Assembly (NCBI RefSeq): GCF_030546805.1
Contig: NZ_JAUOPC010000009.1
Coordinates: 124,001 to 188,000 of the forward strand
Source of the DNA: Cyclobacterium sp. 1_MG-2023
GTDB taxonomy: Bacteria; Bacteroidota; Bacteroidia; Cytophagales; Cyclobacteriaceae
Direction: 5' to 3'
Length of the DNA: 64,000 nt
Every line of letters begins with the position of its first letter. Positions within the stretch are counted from its first letter, which is position 1. The notes beneath the pieces were generated by a model. It was not told the DNA's origin. It saw nothing but the letters and a program-made list of their open reading frames with translations, and made no database searches. Of the stretch, positions 46,144 through 55,725 are shown one piece after another. A program made the position numbers and the translations under genes.

Positions 46144-47497
46144 TTTCTTCCAATTTACTTACAGCAAGCACTTCAATAGGATATTTGCTTAATTCCAGCC
46201 CTTTAATAGCATATCTGGAAAGCATGATTTTTTTAAATCCCATTTTAGCCGCTTCCGCAATTCGGTTTTCAATTCTATTGACGGCTCTTACTTCACCACC
46301 TAGGCCAATCTCTCCGGCAAAGCAAATCTTAGGATCGATCGCTTTGTCTTCATAGGATGAGATAATAGAAGCCACAACAGCCAAATCCAGCCCCGGATCA
46401 TCCACCCTCAAGCCACCGGCAATATTTAAAAACACATCTTGCTGTCCCAGGCGCATGCCACCTCTTTTTTCCAATACTGCCAGCAACATATTTAACCTCT
46501 TGGCATCATGTCCTGTACTGCTCCGCTGAGGAGTGCCATAGGTGGCCGGGCTGACAAGTGATTGAATCTCAATCAGCAAAGGCCTATTTCCTTCCAACAT
46601 GGCGCCAATTGCCACGCCGTTTAATTGCTCTTCCCTTTGGGTCATCAATATCTCTGAAGGATTGGTAACAGGCCTAAGTCCGTTGGCATGCATTTCATAG
46701 ATGCCCAATTCATTGGTAGATCCAAATCTATTTTTAGAGGTGCGGAGGATTCTATAACTTAAATGCCTATCCCCTTCAAATTGTAAAACGGTATCTACCA
46801 TATGCTCAAGGATCTTAGGTCCGGCGATTGTACCATCTTTGGTAATATGTCCAATTAAAAAGACAGGGGTTCCCGTTTCCTTAGCAAATTTCATCAATTC
46901 AGCCGTACATTCCCTCACTTGGCTAACTGAACCGGCAGCGGATTCCACATATTGGCTGTGAAGTGTTTGTATGGAGTCTATGACCAGAAGTTCCGGTTTG
47001 AGCAATTCTATTTGCTGAAAAATTTGTTGGGTTTTGGTTTCTGAAAGTACATAACAAGAATCGGAATGGTGTTGCATCCTTTCACTGCGCATTTTGATTT
47101 GCGTTTCACTTTCTTCACCTGAAACATACAGCACCTTGGTTTTTGAAAGCATTAGTGCGATTTGCAACATCAATGTTGATTTCCCTATGCCCGGTTCTCC
47201 ACCGATAAGCACCAAAGATCCGGGAACGATTCCTCCGCCCAGCACCCGGTCTAGCTCAATATCTCCTGTAATCAAGCGGGATTGCTCTTCAAAAGTTATT
47301 TCTCCCAAGGTTTTGGGTTGATTGGCCTTTTTAGTGCTTTTATTATTTGCTTTCCAGCTTCCTCTTTGCGCTTCTTCTTTCTGTACCACCTCTTCCACAA
47401 AAGTGTTCCATTCACCACAAGAAGGGCATTTTCCGGTCCATTTTGGGCTTTCTACACCGCAATTTTGACAAAAAAAGGAAGTCTTTATTTTAGCCAC
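46121..47497 (-). CDS. radA: DNA repair/recombination protein RadA
   Basis: 458 aa. N-terminal zinc finger CQNCG...CPSCGEW (~10-30), RecA-like ATPase with Walker A GGEPGIGKST, the RadA KNRFG motif (TSKNRFGSTNE), and a C-terminal Lon-protease-like domain (VGL-type, FLNIAGGLRVDDPGLDLAV). A branch-migrating helicase in homologous recombination. Complete. Confidence 0.97.
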   Translation of the reverse strand: MAKIKTSFFCQNCGVESPKWTGKCPSCGEWNTFVEEVVQKEEAQRGSWKANNKSTKKANQPKTLGEITFEEQSRLITGDIELDRVLGGGIVPGSLVLIGGEPGIGKSTLMLQIALMLSKTKVLYVSGEESETQIKMRSERMQHHSDSCYVLSETKTQQIFQQIELLKPELLVIDSIQTLHSQYVESAAGSVSQVRECTAELMKFAKETGTPVFLIGHITKDGTIAGPKILEHMVDTVLQFEGDRHLSYRILRTSKNRFGSTNELGIYEMHANGLRPVTNPSEILMTQREEQLNGVAIGAMLEGNRPLLIEIQSLVSPATYGTPQRSSTGHDAKRLNMLLAVLEKRGGMRLGQQDVFLNIAGGLRVDDPGLDLAVVASIISSYEDKAIDPKICFAGEIGLGGEVRAVNRIENRIAEAAKMGFKKIMLSRYAIKGLELSKYPIEVLAVSKLEEMYRHIFL

Positions 47498-47559
47498 TGT
47501 TATTCTTGTTGAGCTTTTACTTATTCAATATTTTAATGCTGTTGTTGCTTGATCTGAAA

Positions 47560-50376
47560 TCAATGCGCTTCCAGCCAATCTTTTCCAACCCCTACTTCCA
47601 CTTCCAATGGCACATCAATTTTAATTGCATTGGCCATAAGTTGAGGGATTTCTTTTTTCAAAAGGTCTACTTCATCCTTATGCGCATCAAAAACCAATTC
47701 ATCATGGACCTGAAGTATCATTTTGGATTTTAATTTTTCCTTAATCATCCAATCTTGCACGTGAATCATGGCCAATTTAATCATGTCAGCAGCAGAACCT
47801 TGAATGGGGGCATTGATGGCATTTCTTTCAGCAAAGCCTCTCATGGTAGCATTCCTGCTATTGATGTCTCTCAAGTATCGCCTTCTACCCAGAATGGTTT
47901 CGACGTATTCATTTTTTCGTGCTTTTTCAATGCATTCGTCCATATAAGCCTTTACAGCGGGGAATTCTTTGAAGTAGGCATCTATAATCTCTTTGGCTTC
48001 CCCTCTGGGGATCTTAAGTCGCTGGGACAAACCAAAGGCAGAAATACCATAAATGATCCCAAAATTGGCCGTTTTGGCTTTTCTCCTCATGTCTCCGGAA
48101 ACTTCTTCAAGCGGAACTTGGAATATTTTAGCAGCAGTGGTGGCATGAATGTCACGCCCTTGTTTAAATGCTTCTATCATTGATTCATCCTGAGAGAATG
48201 CAGCCATTATTCGCAACTCAATTTGACTATAATCTGCTGCGAGGATAAGGTGGTTTTCGTCCCTGGGAACAAAGGCCTTTCGTATTTCCCTACCTCTTTC
48301 TGTACGGATAGGGATATTCTGAAGGTTTGGGTTGATGGAAGAGAGTCTACCAGTAGCTGCCACAAATTGATTGTAAGTGGTGTGGATTCTATTGGTTTTG
48401 GGATTGATTAAAGCAGGAAGTGCATCTACATAAGTAGACTTAAGTTTTACCATCTGCCTGAAGTCCAAAATGGCCTGAGCAATTTCATGCTCTCCGGCCA
48501 ATTTGCTAAGCACCTCTTCTCCGGTAGCGTATTGACCGGTTTTGGTCTTCTTGGCTTTGGCATCCAACTTGAGTTTGTTAAAAAGTACCTCTCCAAGCTG
48601 TTTAGGGGAAGCAAGGTTAAAGGTTTCTCCTGCCATTTCATAAACCTTGGCTTCAATTTCTTTGCTTTCCTTTTCCAAGGATAAGGACATTTCTTTTAAG
48701 CTTTCCGTATCAATTTTAACTCCCTCAAACTCCATGGCTGCCAAAACATCGATCAAAGGACTCTCTACTTCCAATAAGAGCTTTTCCAGTTTGTTTTCTT
48801 TGATGATTGGATCGAACTTGGTTTTTAATTGGAGGGTGATGTCTGCATCCTCAGCGGCATAAGGGGCCACCTCATCCGGATCTACATCTCCCATATTGCC
48901 TTGGTTTTTACCTTTTTTACCAATTAGGCTTTCTATAGAAACAGGCTTATAGTGTAGGTATTGCTCCGCCAACCAGTCCATGGAGTGTTTTCCTTCGGGC
49001 TCTATAAGGTAATGCGCCAACATGGTATCATAAAGCTTTCCTTTGACAGCAATACCATAGTTCATCAATACCAAGATGTCATATTTGATGTTTTGCCCAA
49101 TCTTCAAAATATCCTCTGCTTCGAATACCGGTCGTAGTTGGGCCAATATAGTTTCCACTATATCCCTATCCTTAGGAAAAGGGATATAGTAAGCTTCTGA
49201 GCTAATATAGGAAAAGGAAACCCCTACCAATGCAGCATTGTTTGGGTTAAGGGAGGTGGTTTCGGTGTCAAAGCATATCTCTTTTTGCTTCAATAAGTAT
49301 TCCACCAAGTCGGCTATGGCTGCCTCTCCTTCTACTTTATGGTAATCATGAGGGCGACTGAATATGGTGTCCAGTGCTTCTGTCTCTGCAATAGGAGGTG
49401 CTTGCTCAGGAATTTCAGTAGGTGTATCTGCCTTGTTATCATTCCCTGTAAACAATCCCAATTGTTCATCTACTTTTACCTTTGACTTTTTAACGCCTTC
49501 ACCAAAAACTCTTTTTGTCAAAGTTTTGAATTCAAGTTCTGCAAATAGGGCCTTGAGGTTTTCTTCATTCGGTGGCTCAACGGTAAAATCGTCCGCATGG
49601 TATTCAATGGGCACATCTTGAATAATGGTAGCCAACTCCTTAGACAATATTCCCTGCTCCCCATAATTTTCGACATTCTCCTTTTGCTTGCCTTTCAATT
49701 TGTCGGTGTTCTTAACCAGCTCCTCTACGCTTCCAAATTGCTTGAGTAGCTTTACTGCTGTTTTGGCTCCAATTCCCGGAATTCCGGGAATATTGTCTAC
49801 AGCATCACCCATCAAACCCAAAATATCTCTTACCTGATCAACGTTTTCTATGTCCCATTTTTCACAAATCTCTTTGGGGCCCATCACATCTACAGCATTG
49901 CCCATAAAAGCAGGTTTATAAAGGAAAATATGATCGTCTACCAGTTGCCCGTAATCTTTATCCGGGGTCATCATATAAACGGTATAACAACTTTTTTCAG
50001 CTTGCTTTGCAAGGGTGCCTATGATATCATCGGCCTCATAACCGTTCAATTCAAGGGTTGGGATGTTGAAGGCCTTTACGATTTGTTTTACCCATGGGAT
50101 ACCTATGCTGATGTCCTCGGGTTGCTCTTGTCTATTGGCTTTGTATGCTTCAAACTGCTTGTGTCTAAAGGTGGGGGCCGGCGTGTCAAATACCACAGCG
50201 ATATGAGAGGGTTTTTCTTTTTCTAAGATTTCCAACAAGGTGTTGGTAAAACCCAACATGACTCCTGTGTTTAACCCTTTGCTATTGATTCTCGGATTTT
50301 TGCTGAAAGCAAAATGTGCCCTGTAGATCAGAGCCATAGCATCCAGTAAGAATAATTTTTTATCGCCTTTAGCCAT
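47560..50376 (-). CDS. polA: DNA polymerase I
   Basis: 938 aa. 5'-3' exonuclease domain ~1-300 (FLLDAMALIYRAHFA, GYEADDIIGTLA, DNIPGIPGIGAKTA), 3'-5' exonuclease with intact ExoI (CFDTETTSLN), and a polymerase domain with YSQIELRIMA (motif A), RRKAKTANFGIIYG (motif B) and VHDELVF (motif C). The start at 50376 (MAKGDKKLF) is taken because the 5' nuclease core begins there; 37 upstream in-frame codons overlap the promoter. Complete three-domain enzyme. Confidence 0.97.
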   Translation of the reverse strand: MAKGDKKLFLLDAMALIYRAHFAFSKNPRINSKGLNTGVMLGFTNTLLEILEKEKPSHIAVVFDTPAPTFRHKQFEAYKANRQEQPEDISIGIPWVKQIVKAFNIPTLELNGYEADDIIGTLAKQAEKSCYTVYMMTPDKDYGQLVDDHIFLYKPAFMGNAVDVMGPKEICEKWDIENVDQVRDILGLMGDAVDNIPGIPGIGAKTAVKLLKQFGSVEELVKNTDKLKGKQKENVENYGEQGILSKELATIIQDVPIEYHADDFTVEPPNEENLKALFAELEFKTLTKRVFGEGVKKSKVKVDEQLGLFTGNDNKADTPTEIPEQAPPIAETEALDTIFSRPHDYHKVEGEAAIADLVEYLLKQKEICFDTETTSLNPNNAALVGVSFSYISSEAYYIPFPKDRDIVETILAQLRPVFEAEDILKIGQNIKYDILVLMNYGIAVKGKLYDTMLAHYLIEPEGKHSMDWLAEQYLHYKPVSIESLIGKKGKNQGNMGDVDPDEVAPYAAEDADITLQLKTKFDPIIKENKLEKLLLEVESPLIDVLAAMEFEGVKIDTESLKEMSLSLEKESKEIEAKVYEMAGETFNLASPKQLGEVLFNKLKLDAKAKKTKTGQYATGEEVLSKLAGEHEIAQAILDFRQMVKLKSTYVDALPALINPKTNRIHTTYNQFVAATGRLSSINPNLQNIPIRTERGREIRKAFVPRDENHLILAADYSQIELRIMAAFSQDESMIEAFKQGRDIHATTAAKIFQVPLEEVSGDMRRKAKTANFGIIYGISAFGLSQRLKIPRGEAKEIIDAYFKEFPAVKAYMDECIEKARKNEYVETILGRRRYLRDINSRNATMRGFAERNAINAPIQGSAADMIKLAMIHVQDWMIKEKLKSKMILQVHDELVFDAHKDEVDLLKKEIPQLMANAIKIDVPLEVEVGVGKDWLEAH

Positions 50377-50417
50377 TTTTAGGTAAGTTTTTGATTTTTC
50401 GCGCTTTGTAAGGAGAG

Positions 50418-50425
50418 CAAATATA
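50418..50425 (-). promoter_or_regulatory. Predicted -7 promoter element of polA
   Basis: TATATTTG on the minus strand matches TAnnTTTG, 41 bases before the polA start. A -33 TTG is present but with shorter than usual spacing. Confidence 0.45.
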
Positions 50426-50701
50426 CCAACAATTTTAATCCAAGTTAATGAATTTTGAGCCGGATTCCCCAATAGACTTGTATGCACTTGAGCAGTTTGT
50501 CATTAGAAGTGGAATTGCACCTGAATAATGCTGCAAAAGTTTAAATAATATGGGTTTTTCAATATGGATGTTATTAAGAGCTAAAGCATCGGCTGGTACT
50601 TTTTCCGAAATTGGTAAGATTATTGGTATTAAAATATTTTTCATCGGCTTAACATAGTTTGACCTGAATGAAAAGTTAATGTTTAATCCAAATTTATTAA
50701 A

Positions 50702-51016
50702 ATGAAAAAACTAGCCTATTCCTTGTCCGTATTGATGCTCTTTGTCTCTCTTGTTCCCTCTGCAATGGCCAAAGAGGATGGTCCCGAACCAAACAAAAAA
50801 GAGTTAAGTCCTGAAGACCAAGCAAGATTGGATCAGTTGGAAAATCGCTTTTTGGAAATCAAAGCCATGGATTTTAATTCTATGGAAAAAAGTGAAAGAA
50901 AGGAAGTACGAAAAGAATTAAGAGATATAAATAAGGAGTCAAAAGGTTTAGGGGGAGGAGTTTATATTTCAACCGGCGCCATAATTATTATTCTTTTGTT
51001 AATCCTTATTCTATAG
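50702..51016 (+). CDS. Small exported protein with C-terminal membrane helix
   Basis: 104 aa. Signal peptide (~1-23, ending SAMA-K), a charged, coiled-coil-like middle (SPEDQARLDQLENRFLEIKAM, EKSERKEVRKELRD), then a glycine hinge and a hydrophobic C-terminal helix (GAIIIILLLILIL). The topology suggests a membrane-tethered periplasmic peptide. Function unknown. Has its own terminator. Confidence 0.72.
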   Translation: MKKLAYSLSVLMLFVSLVPSAMAKEDGPEPNKKELSPEDQARLDQLENRFLEIKAMDFNSMEKSERKEVRKELRDINKESKGLGGGVYISTGAIIIILLLILIL

Positions 51017-51022
51017 TTAGGG

Positions 51023-51046
51023 CCAATCCAATAGGGTTGGTTTTTT
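51023..51046 (+). terminator. Intrinsic terminator after the small exported protein
   Basis: CCAATCC / GGGTTGG (one T-G wobble) with AATA loop, followed by six T, 6 bases after the stop. Confidence 0.8.
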
Positions 51047-51119
51047 GATTCAATTAATCCAATCCTTTCGGCTTGATACTATAGAGAAATAGTGATTGCA
51101 AATAGCTCAAATTACCCAC

Positions 51120-51572
51120 TTAATCAGGGAGCGTTGCCAAATACTTTTTTACTTCCCAGGATTTCCAGAGCATGGCCGCTATCAGGATGAAGAAAAGCGT
51201 CTCATTGAATATTAAGTGAAATCCAATTCTTTTGTTCCATTCCAAATTTGGCATATAGACCAATAAAAAAGAAATGATAGAAATAAGTTTTCCGGTAAGT
51301 CCAATTGCTATGAGATAAATCCAGCTTACAGGATAAAAAGCGGAAAGAAAGAGGAGCACACCGGAAATGATACCTATTGTTCCATACCATCCCGTAGTCA
51401 TCATGGTGTCCAAATCACTTTGCATGGCTAGCCAAGAAAATAAAGCAGGACCAAACCATTTAAAAAGTCCGGCCCATGCAATGGTATAAATCCCGCACAA
51501 AAGCAGAATACCTCGGTTGGCCATCGTAAATATTGGAAAGCTATTTTCTTCTATGGTATTGTTCATGCTCAA
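51120..51572 (-). CDS. Four-helix inner-membrane protein of unknown function
   Basis: 150 aa with four predicted transmembrane helices (GILLLCGIYTIAWAGLF, GIISGVLLFLSAF, IYLIAIGLTGKLISIISFLLV, ETLFFILIAAMLW). No catalytic motif recognised. Monocistronic or paired with the 51639 gene on the same strand. Confidence 0.7.
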   Translation of the reverse strand: MSMNNTIEENSFPIFTMANRGILLLCGIYTIAWAGLFKWFGPALFSWLAMQSDLDTMMTTGWYGTIGIISGVLLFLSAFYPVSWIYLIAIGLTGKLISIISFLLVYMPNLEWNKRIGFHLIFNETLFFILIAAMLWKSWEVKKYLATLPD

Positions 51573-51638
51573 AGTTAAAAAGTATCCTTTGGTAATATTT
51601 TATTTTTCTTGAATTTTATTAAAAATAGCCTTCTCGCC

Positions 51639-52091
51639 TTAGTTTTTGATGGTATTTGAAAAGTACCTGAAGGACCAAAGGGTTTCGCAAATAAGGTTAA
51701 TTGGGGAGCTGGTGTCTTTGATAGTTTTTGGAATAAAAGGTTCTAATGTAACCCTTATGTTTTTAAATCGATCTTTTTCTACTACAAAAGAAAATCTGGA
51801 CGATAAGACAAGTAATTCCTTAGGGAAAAATATTCGTTGTTGTAGGTTTACAGGAGAAGGGAGACCAAATCTTTTTTGGCTGGCAGCATAGGTTTCCACT
51901 GCCATTTCAAAGTTTTCAGGACCAATACTTAAATTTGAATGTGCCGTAAAGCTTGGGTTGAAGGCATGTAAAAGTTTGATCTTATTTTTTTTAAATACAT
52001 AAAGTACGCGTGTATCAATTTCTTTTTTCAGAAACAATTGATTCTGTGTTGCAAAGAAATGCCAGATATTGTCGATTCTTTTTAATTCCAT
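51639..52091 (-). CDS. Hypothetical soluble protein
   Basis: 150 aa, no signal peptide. Starts MELKRIDNIWHFF; basic and aromatic, with alternating beta-like segments (IRVTLEPFIPKTI). No domain recognised. Base use is like that of its neighbours. Confidence 0.55.
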   Translation of the reverse strand: MELKRIDNIWHFFATQNQLFLKKEIDTRVLYVFKKNKIKLLHAFNPSFTAHSNLSIGPENFEMAVETYAASQKRFGLPSPVNLQQRIFFPKELLVLSSRFSFVVEKDRFKNIRVTLEPFIPKTIKDTSSPINLICETLWSFRYFSNTIKN

Positions 52092-52232
52092 AGGTCGTCA
52101 ATTTGGGTCAATAGATAGGTCTTTCTGTCAAAAAAGTTATTTAAATTAACAAAAATTGTTGCCATTCGCAATACATGAGTAAAAGACTAATTGTTAGGCT
52201 TATAATAGGGGTTATTACACTTTATAACAAAA

Positions 52233-52838
52233 TCAATGTTTTCCGGTGATTTTTAGAAAGTCATTTAGGGTATGCAAAAATGCCTGTTCTTCTTTTTTTC
52301 CTTCAAATAGGGGGATCCATTTATTTTCTGATAATACTTCTACATTACCGGATTCTTCTTGGAGCCAAAGGCCAATTGTTTTTGCATTTTCCAAGTGGCT
52401 ATGCCTATTGGCTGAACTTGGTGACACGGTCAAGGAATCTTGTTTTTGACTCTCCACATTTCTTAATAGCATTTTCCTGTTCATGTAATTTCCCTGAGGG
52501 TTTAAGAACAGAAAGGCTGTTTGATTATTTTTATTGACAATGATGTCCAAAAGCAAGGTGTTAAGGGTGCTGTCTTTATTAAAGGATTTATGGGTATAAA
52601 TTACCAGCTTGGTTTCAGGCAACCTGCTGGTATGATAATCAATTCTTCTGACATTATAGAAGAACAAAAGACCTGCATCTTTTATCGTAAAAGTAGGGTC
52701 TTCTCCTGAATTATTAGCCCTGTGCCCATCGAAGAATGAAAGGATTAGTACCAAGGCTAGGGATGCTAGGCCAAAAATTTTAAGAAGGCGGAACATTTCT
52801 GCTTGGGAGGGATCATTATGGGATACACTTTTTGGCAT
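52233..52838 (-). CDS. Hypothetical single-pass membrane protein
   Basis: 201 aa. One transmembrane helix near 18-38 (IFGLASLALVLILSFF) and a ~160-residue extracytoplasmic domain (FTIKDAGLLFFYNVRRIDY, LLDIIVNKNNQTAFLFLNP). No known domain recognised. Confidence 0.65.
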   Translation of the reverse strand: MPKSVSHNDPSQAEMFRLLKIFGLASLALVLILSFFDGHRANNSGEDPTFTIKDAGLLFFYNVRRIDYHTSRLPETKLVIYTHKSFNKDSTLNTLLLDIIVNKNNQTAFLFLNPQGNYMNRKMLLRNVESQKQDSLTVSPSSANRHSHLENAKTIGLWLQEESGNVEVLSENKWIPLFEGKKEEQAFLHTLNDFLKITGKH

Positions 52839-52938
52839 AATTAGCTATTTAAACATAGAACATTGTTTTATAGTTTTGGATATGCCTAACATTGGCAATA
52901 CTTTGGGCTAGATTCAGTCAATTTCGTTAATTATTGAT

Positions 52939-52946
52939 TATCTTTG
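52939..52946 (+). promoter_or_regulatory. Predicted -7 promoter element of gltX
   Basis: TATCTTTG matches TAnnTTTG, 30 bases before the gltX start. Confidence 0.5.
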
Positions 52947-52976
52947 CCCACTTAAATTGAAATTTATTGCTGTTTT

Positions 52977-54512
52977 ATGAGTAAGGAAGTACGCGTTAGA
53001 TTTGCTCCATCACCTACGGGAGCTTTACATATAGGCGGTGTAAGAACTGCATTGTACAATTATCTTTTTGCCAAAAAGAATGGCGGGAAATTTTTGTTAA
53101 GGATTGAAGACACTGATCAAAACAGGTATGTGCCGGGAGCTGAAGAATACATAAAAAATTCTTTGGAATGGATAGGAATTACTCCTGATGAAAGTCCATG
53201 GAAGCCGGGAGAGGTGGGGCCTTACAGGCAATCTGAGCGCAAGCCAATGTACATGGAATATGCCCAATACTTATTGGATCAAGGCCATGCATATTATGCA
53301 TTTGATACTCCTGAGGAACTGGATGAAATGAGAAAGCGCCTTACTGCTGCAAGGGTGGTATCTCCGCAATACAATTCCATCACTAGAACTCAGATGAAGA
53401 ACTCTCTTACTTTGCCTGCGGATGAGGTAAAAGCGCGTTTGGAATCAGGTGATCCTTATGTGATACGTATCAAGATACCGAGGAAAGAAGAGGTTAGGTT
53501 AAATGATATGGTTCGTGGCTGGGTAATGGTGCATTCCAACTCTTTGGATGACAAAGTGCTGATGAAATCAGATGGCATGCCTACCTATCACTTGGCCAAT
53601 ATTGTAGATGATCATTTAATGGGAATAACACATGTAATCCGTGGTGAAGAATGGCTTCCTTCTGCTCCACTTCATGTTTTGTTGTATAAATTCTTGGGCT
53701 GGGAAGATTCTATGCCCCAATTTGCTCACCTTCCATTATTACTGAAGCCTGATGGCAATGGCAAACTGTCTAAGCGAGATGCTGAGAAACATGGTTTCCC
53801 AATTTTTCCATTAAACTGGACAAGTCCTGAAAATGGAGAGTTGGTAGACGGATTTAAAGAAGCAGGTTATTTGGCCGATGCCTTCTTAAATTTCCTTGCC
53901 TTTTTGGGTTGGAACCCTGGAGACCAACGAGAAATGTTTACGGTGGAGGAATTGATTGAAGCTTTTTCCATAGAGCGGATAGGTAAGTCAGGCACTAAAT
54001 TTGATATAAATAAGGCTAAATGGTACAATGAACAGTACCTTAGAAAGAAGAGTAACGCAGAATTGTCTGATTATTTATTGGCAGATCTTGCAAAGGAAAA
54101 TGTTACAGTAAGTAAGGAAAAGGCTGAAAAGATAGTTTCTCTAATGAAAGAAAGGGCTACTTTCCCTGCGGATCTTTGGAAAGAAGGTCGATTCATGGTG
54201 TTTGCACCAAAGGAGTTTGATGATCGCATCGTGGATAAAAAGTGGAATGAGAATGTAGTGATTGTGCTAAGTGCTTTTAGGGATAAACTTGAGGCTATTT
54301 CTACAGAACTTACCGCCGATATGGCCAGAACCATGTTGGGAGAAACTGCGGAGGAAAAAGAAATTAAGTTAGGTAAAATAATGCAAGCGGTTAGACTTGC
54401 CATTACCGGAGTAGGCGCAGGACCTGACCTTATGCAGATATTTGAAATATTAGGTAAAGAAGAACTAATCTTAAGAATAGATTTTGCGTTAAAGAATATA
54501 AAGGCCTCTTAA
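52977..54512 (+). CDS. gltX: Glutamyl-tRNA synthetase
   Basis: 511 aa, class I synthetase. HIGH motif in PSPTGALHIGGVRTAL, LRIEDTDQNR, glutamate site RGEEWLPSAP, and KLSKR in GKLSKRDAEKHG. C-terminal anticodon-binding helical domain complete. Charges tRNA-Glu in the cytoplasm. Confidence 0.98.
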   Translation: MSKEVRVRFAPSPTGALHIGGVRTALYNYLFAKKNGGKFLLRIEDTDQNRYVPGAEEYIKNSLEWIGITPDESPWKPGEVGPYRQSERKPMYMEYAQYLLDQGHAYYAFDTPEELDEMRKRLTAARVVSPQYNSITRTQMKNSLTLPADEVKARLESGDPYVIRIKIPRKEEVRLNDMVRGWVMVHSNSLDDKVLMKSDGMPTYHLANIVDDHLMGITHVIRGEEWLPSAPLHVLLYKFLGWEDSMPQFAHLPLLLKPDGNGKLSKRDAEKHGFPIFPLNWTSPENGELVDGFKEAGYLADAFLNFLAFLGWNPGDQREMFTVEELIEAFSIERIGKSGTKFDINKAKWYNEQYLRKKSNAELSDYLLADLAKENVTVSKEKAEKIVSLMKERATFPADLWKEGRFMVFAPKEFDDRIVDKKWNENVVIVLSAFRDKLEAISTELTADMARTMLGETAEEKEIKLGKIMQAVRLAITGVGAGPDLMQIFEILGKEELILRIDFALKNIKAS

Positions 54513-54544
54513 CTGGCACGAAACATACTTAAACCCCTTGGGTC

Positions 54545-54739
54545 ATGGCAAAAAATTCAAAAAAGAAAGATATTCCAAAAGTAAATGAAGAATTGGAAGG
54601 CTTCAAAATGAATATTAATTCATTTGGAGAAATTTCAAGCTCATTTTCTATTGATAAAATCAATGCGTTTTTGAACAAAAATGTGGATGACAAGAAATTG
54701 AGAGATAGGGAAGAAGATATAGAAGAGAAGAAAAAATAG
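54545..54739 (+). CDS. Small charged protein downstream of gltX
   Basis: 64 aa, Lys- and Glu-rich (MAKNSKKKDIPKVNEELEG, NVDDKKLRDREEDIEEKKK), no membrane segment. It lies 32 bases after gltX in the same direction, so probably in the same transcript. Function unknown. Confidence 0.65.
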   Translation: MAKNSKKKDIPKVNEELEGFKMNINSFGEISSSFSIDKINAFLNKNVDDKKLRDREEDIEEKKK

Positions 54740-54784
54740 GTTATTGACCCATTAAATTTGAGTCAGCATATCAATTAACACCTT

Positions 54785-55423
54785 ATGAAACCTTCCTTTA
54801 TACTATTATTTCTTGTGAGCATTTTTTCTGGGGAATTAGTAGCCCAGACAAGTATTGGTATAAAAGCCGGGTATACACAGTCAAGTGCTACATACAGGAC
54901 ATCTCTGGGGACTTATCCCAGAGATGTTACTGGTTTTAAGGCACCAAGTTATTCCTTGGTGATTGAACAATTTTTTGAGAAAAATGCGGGAGGACAAATA
55001 GAATTTCAGTTTTTGACTACCGGCTATGCAGCTACAGATACCATCAATACCGGTAATAAAACTAGTTTTGATTATTTGAAGGTTCCTATTTTATCTAATT
55101 TTTACTTGGGCAATTCTGGTCGCTTTCATATTAAGATAGGACCACATTTGGGTTATTTATTGAATGTAGATGATGAGCTAAGGGTGATAGAAGGTGAGCT
55201 CGTAATACCCACCTACGGCCAAGAGGGGGATAGGCCTAGAAAATTAATGTATGGACTTACTGCAGGGGTAGGTTTGTCTAAGTTGTTTGGTAACCACACC
55301 ATTCAGGGAGAAGTAAGGTATTCATATGAATTCGGAAATCCCGAAGCCCAAGAAAGAATCTTTGACCTGAATTTTACCCAATTGGAGTTTTCTTTATCTT
55401 ATTTGTTTCGGGTGCTGGATTGA
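54785..55423 (+). CDS. PorT-like outer-membrane beta-barrel protein
   Basis: 212 aa. Signal peptide ending LVA-Q (~20), then a barrel starting SIGIKAGYTQSSATY and ending LEFSLSYLFRVLD, with alternating aromatic strands (HFHIKIGPHLGYLLNVDDE-type). Belongs to the PorT/OmpW-like small barrel group. Its last 25 bases overlap the opposite-strand 55399 gene. Confidence 0.78.
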   Translation: MKPSFILLFLVSIFSGELVAQTSIGIKAGYTQSSATYRTSLGTYPRDVTGFKAPSYSLVIEQFFEKNAGGQIEFQFLTTGYAATDTINTGNKTSFDYLKVPILSNFYLGNSGRFHIKIGPHLGYLLNVDDELRVIEGELVIPTYGQEGDRPRKLMYGLTAGVGLSKLFGNHTIQGEVRYSYEFGNPEAQERIFDLNFTQLEFSLSYLFRVLD

Positions 55424-55725
55424 GCCGAAGCCACCGTCACAATAATTTCCTCAAAAATTTCTGCCGTCTTGTCTCGAATTTTTTCATAGGCAGCTTCTTC
55501 TGCGCGATTGTACCCACCCATATGATACCTTTGGTACCAAGGCAATATGGAAATAGCAGCGTCCCATAGAGAATAATTGAACATGGTCTGTAGGGTAAGG
55601 TAAGCAAAGCCCCCATTTAAGACCAATGAGTTTATTCCATTTTTTACATCTCCGGCATAAAACTGCCCCAAACCTGGAATAATCATACTCATCACCCTGG
55701 CTTTCTTGGGGTTTATCTTTTCCAC
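55399..55725 (-). CDS. Short membrane protein paralogous to the C-terminal part of the 56230 gene product
   Basis: 108 aa: RVMSMIIPGLGQFYAGDVKNGI followed by hydrophobic segments, then AAYEKIRDKTAEIFEEI. The PGLGQFYAGD...NG motif matches PGSGKIYTGDWKDG in the 56230 product, so it is a related short module (DUF5683-like small membrane domain). Overlaps the upstream TPR gene by 13 bases and the convergent barrel gene by 25. Last gene of the YidD operon. Confidence 0.7.
   Translation of the reverse strand: MEKINPKKARVMSMIIPGLGQFYAGDVKNGINSLVLNGGFAYLTLQTMFNYSLWDAAISILPWYQRYHMGGYNRAEEAAYEKIRDKTAEIFEEIIVTVASAQSSTRNK

Noticed and set aside
47755-48183. 142-codon plus-strand ORF inside polA
   Set aside because: Antisense shadow of the polymerase domain of polA, which is clearly coding on the minus strand.
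50435-50644. Minus-strand ORF starting MKNILIPIILPISEK, 69 codons
   Set aside because: Its start vaguely recalls universal stress proteins, but the rest fits no family, it overlaps the polA upstream region, and its stop falls beside the polA promoter. Too weak to call.
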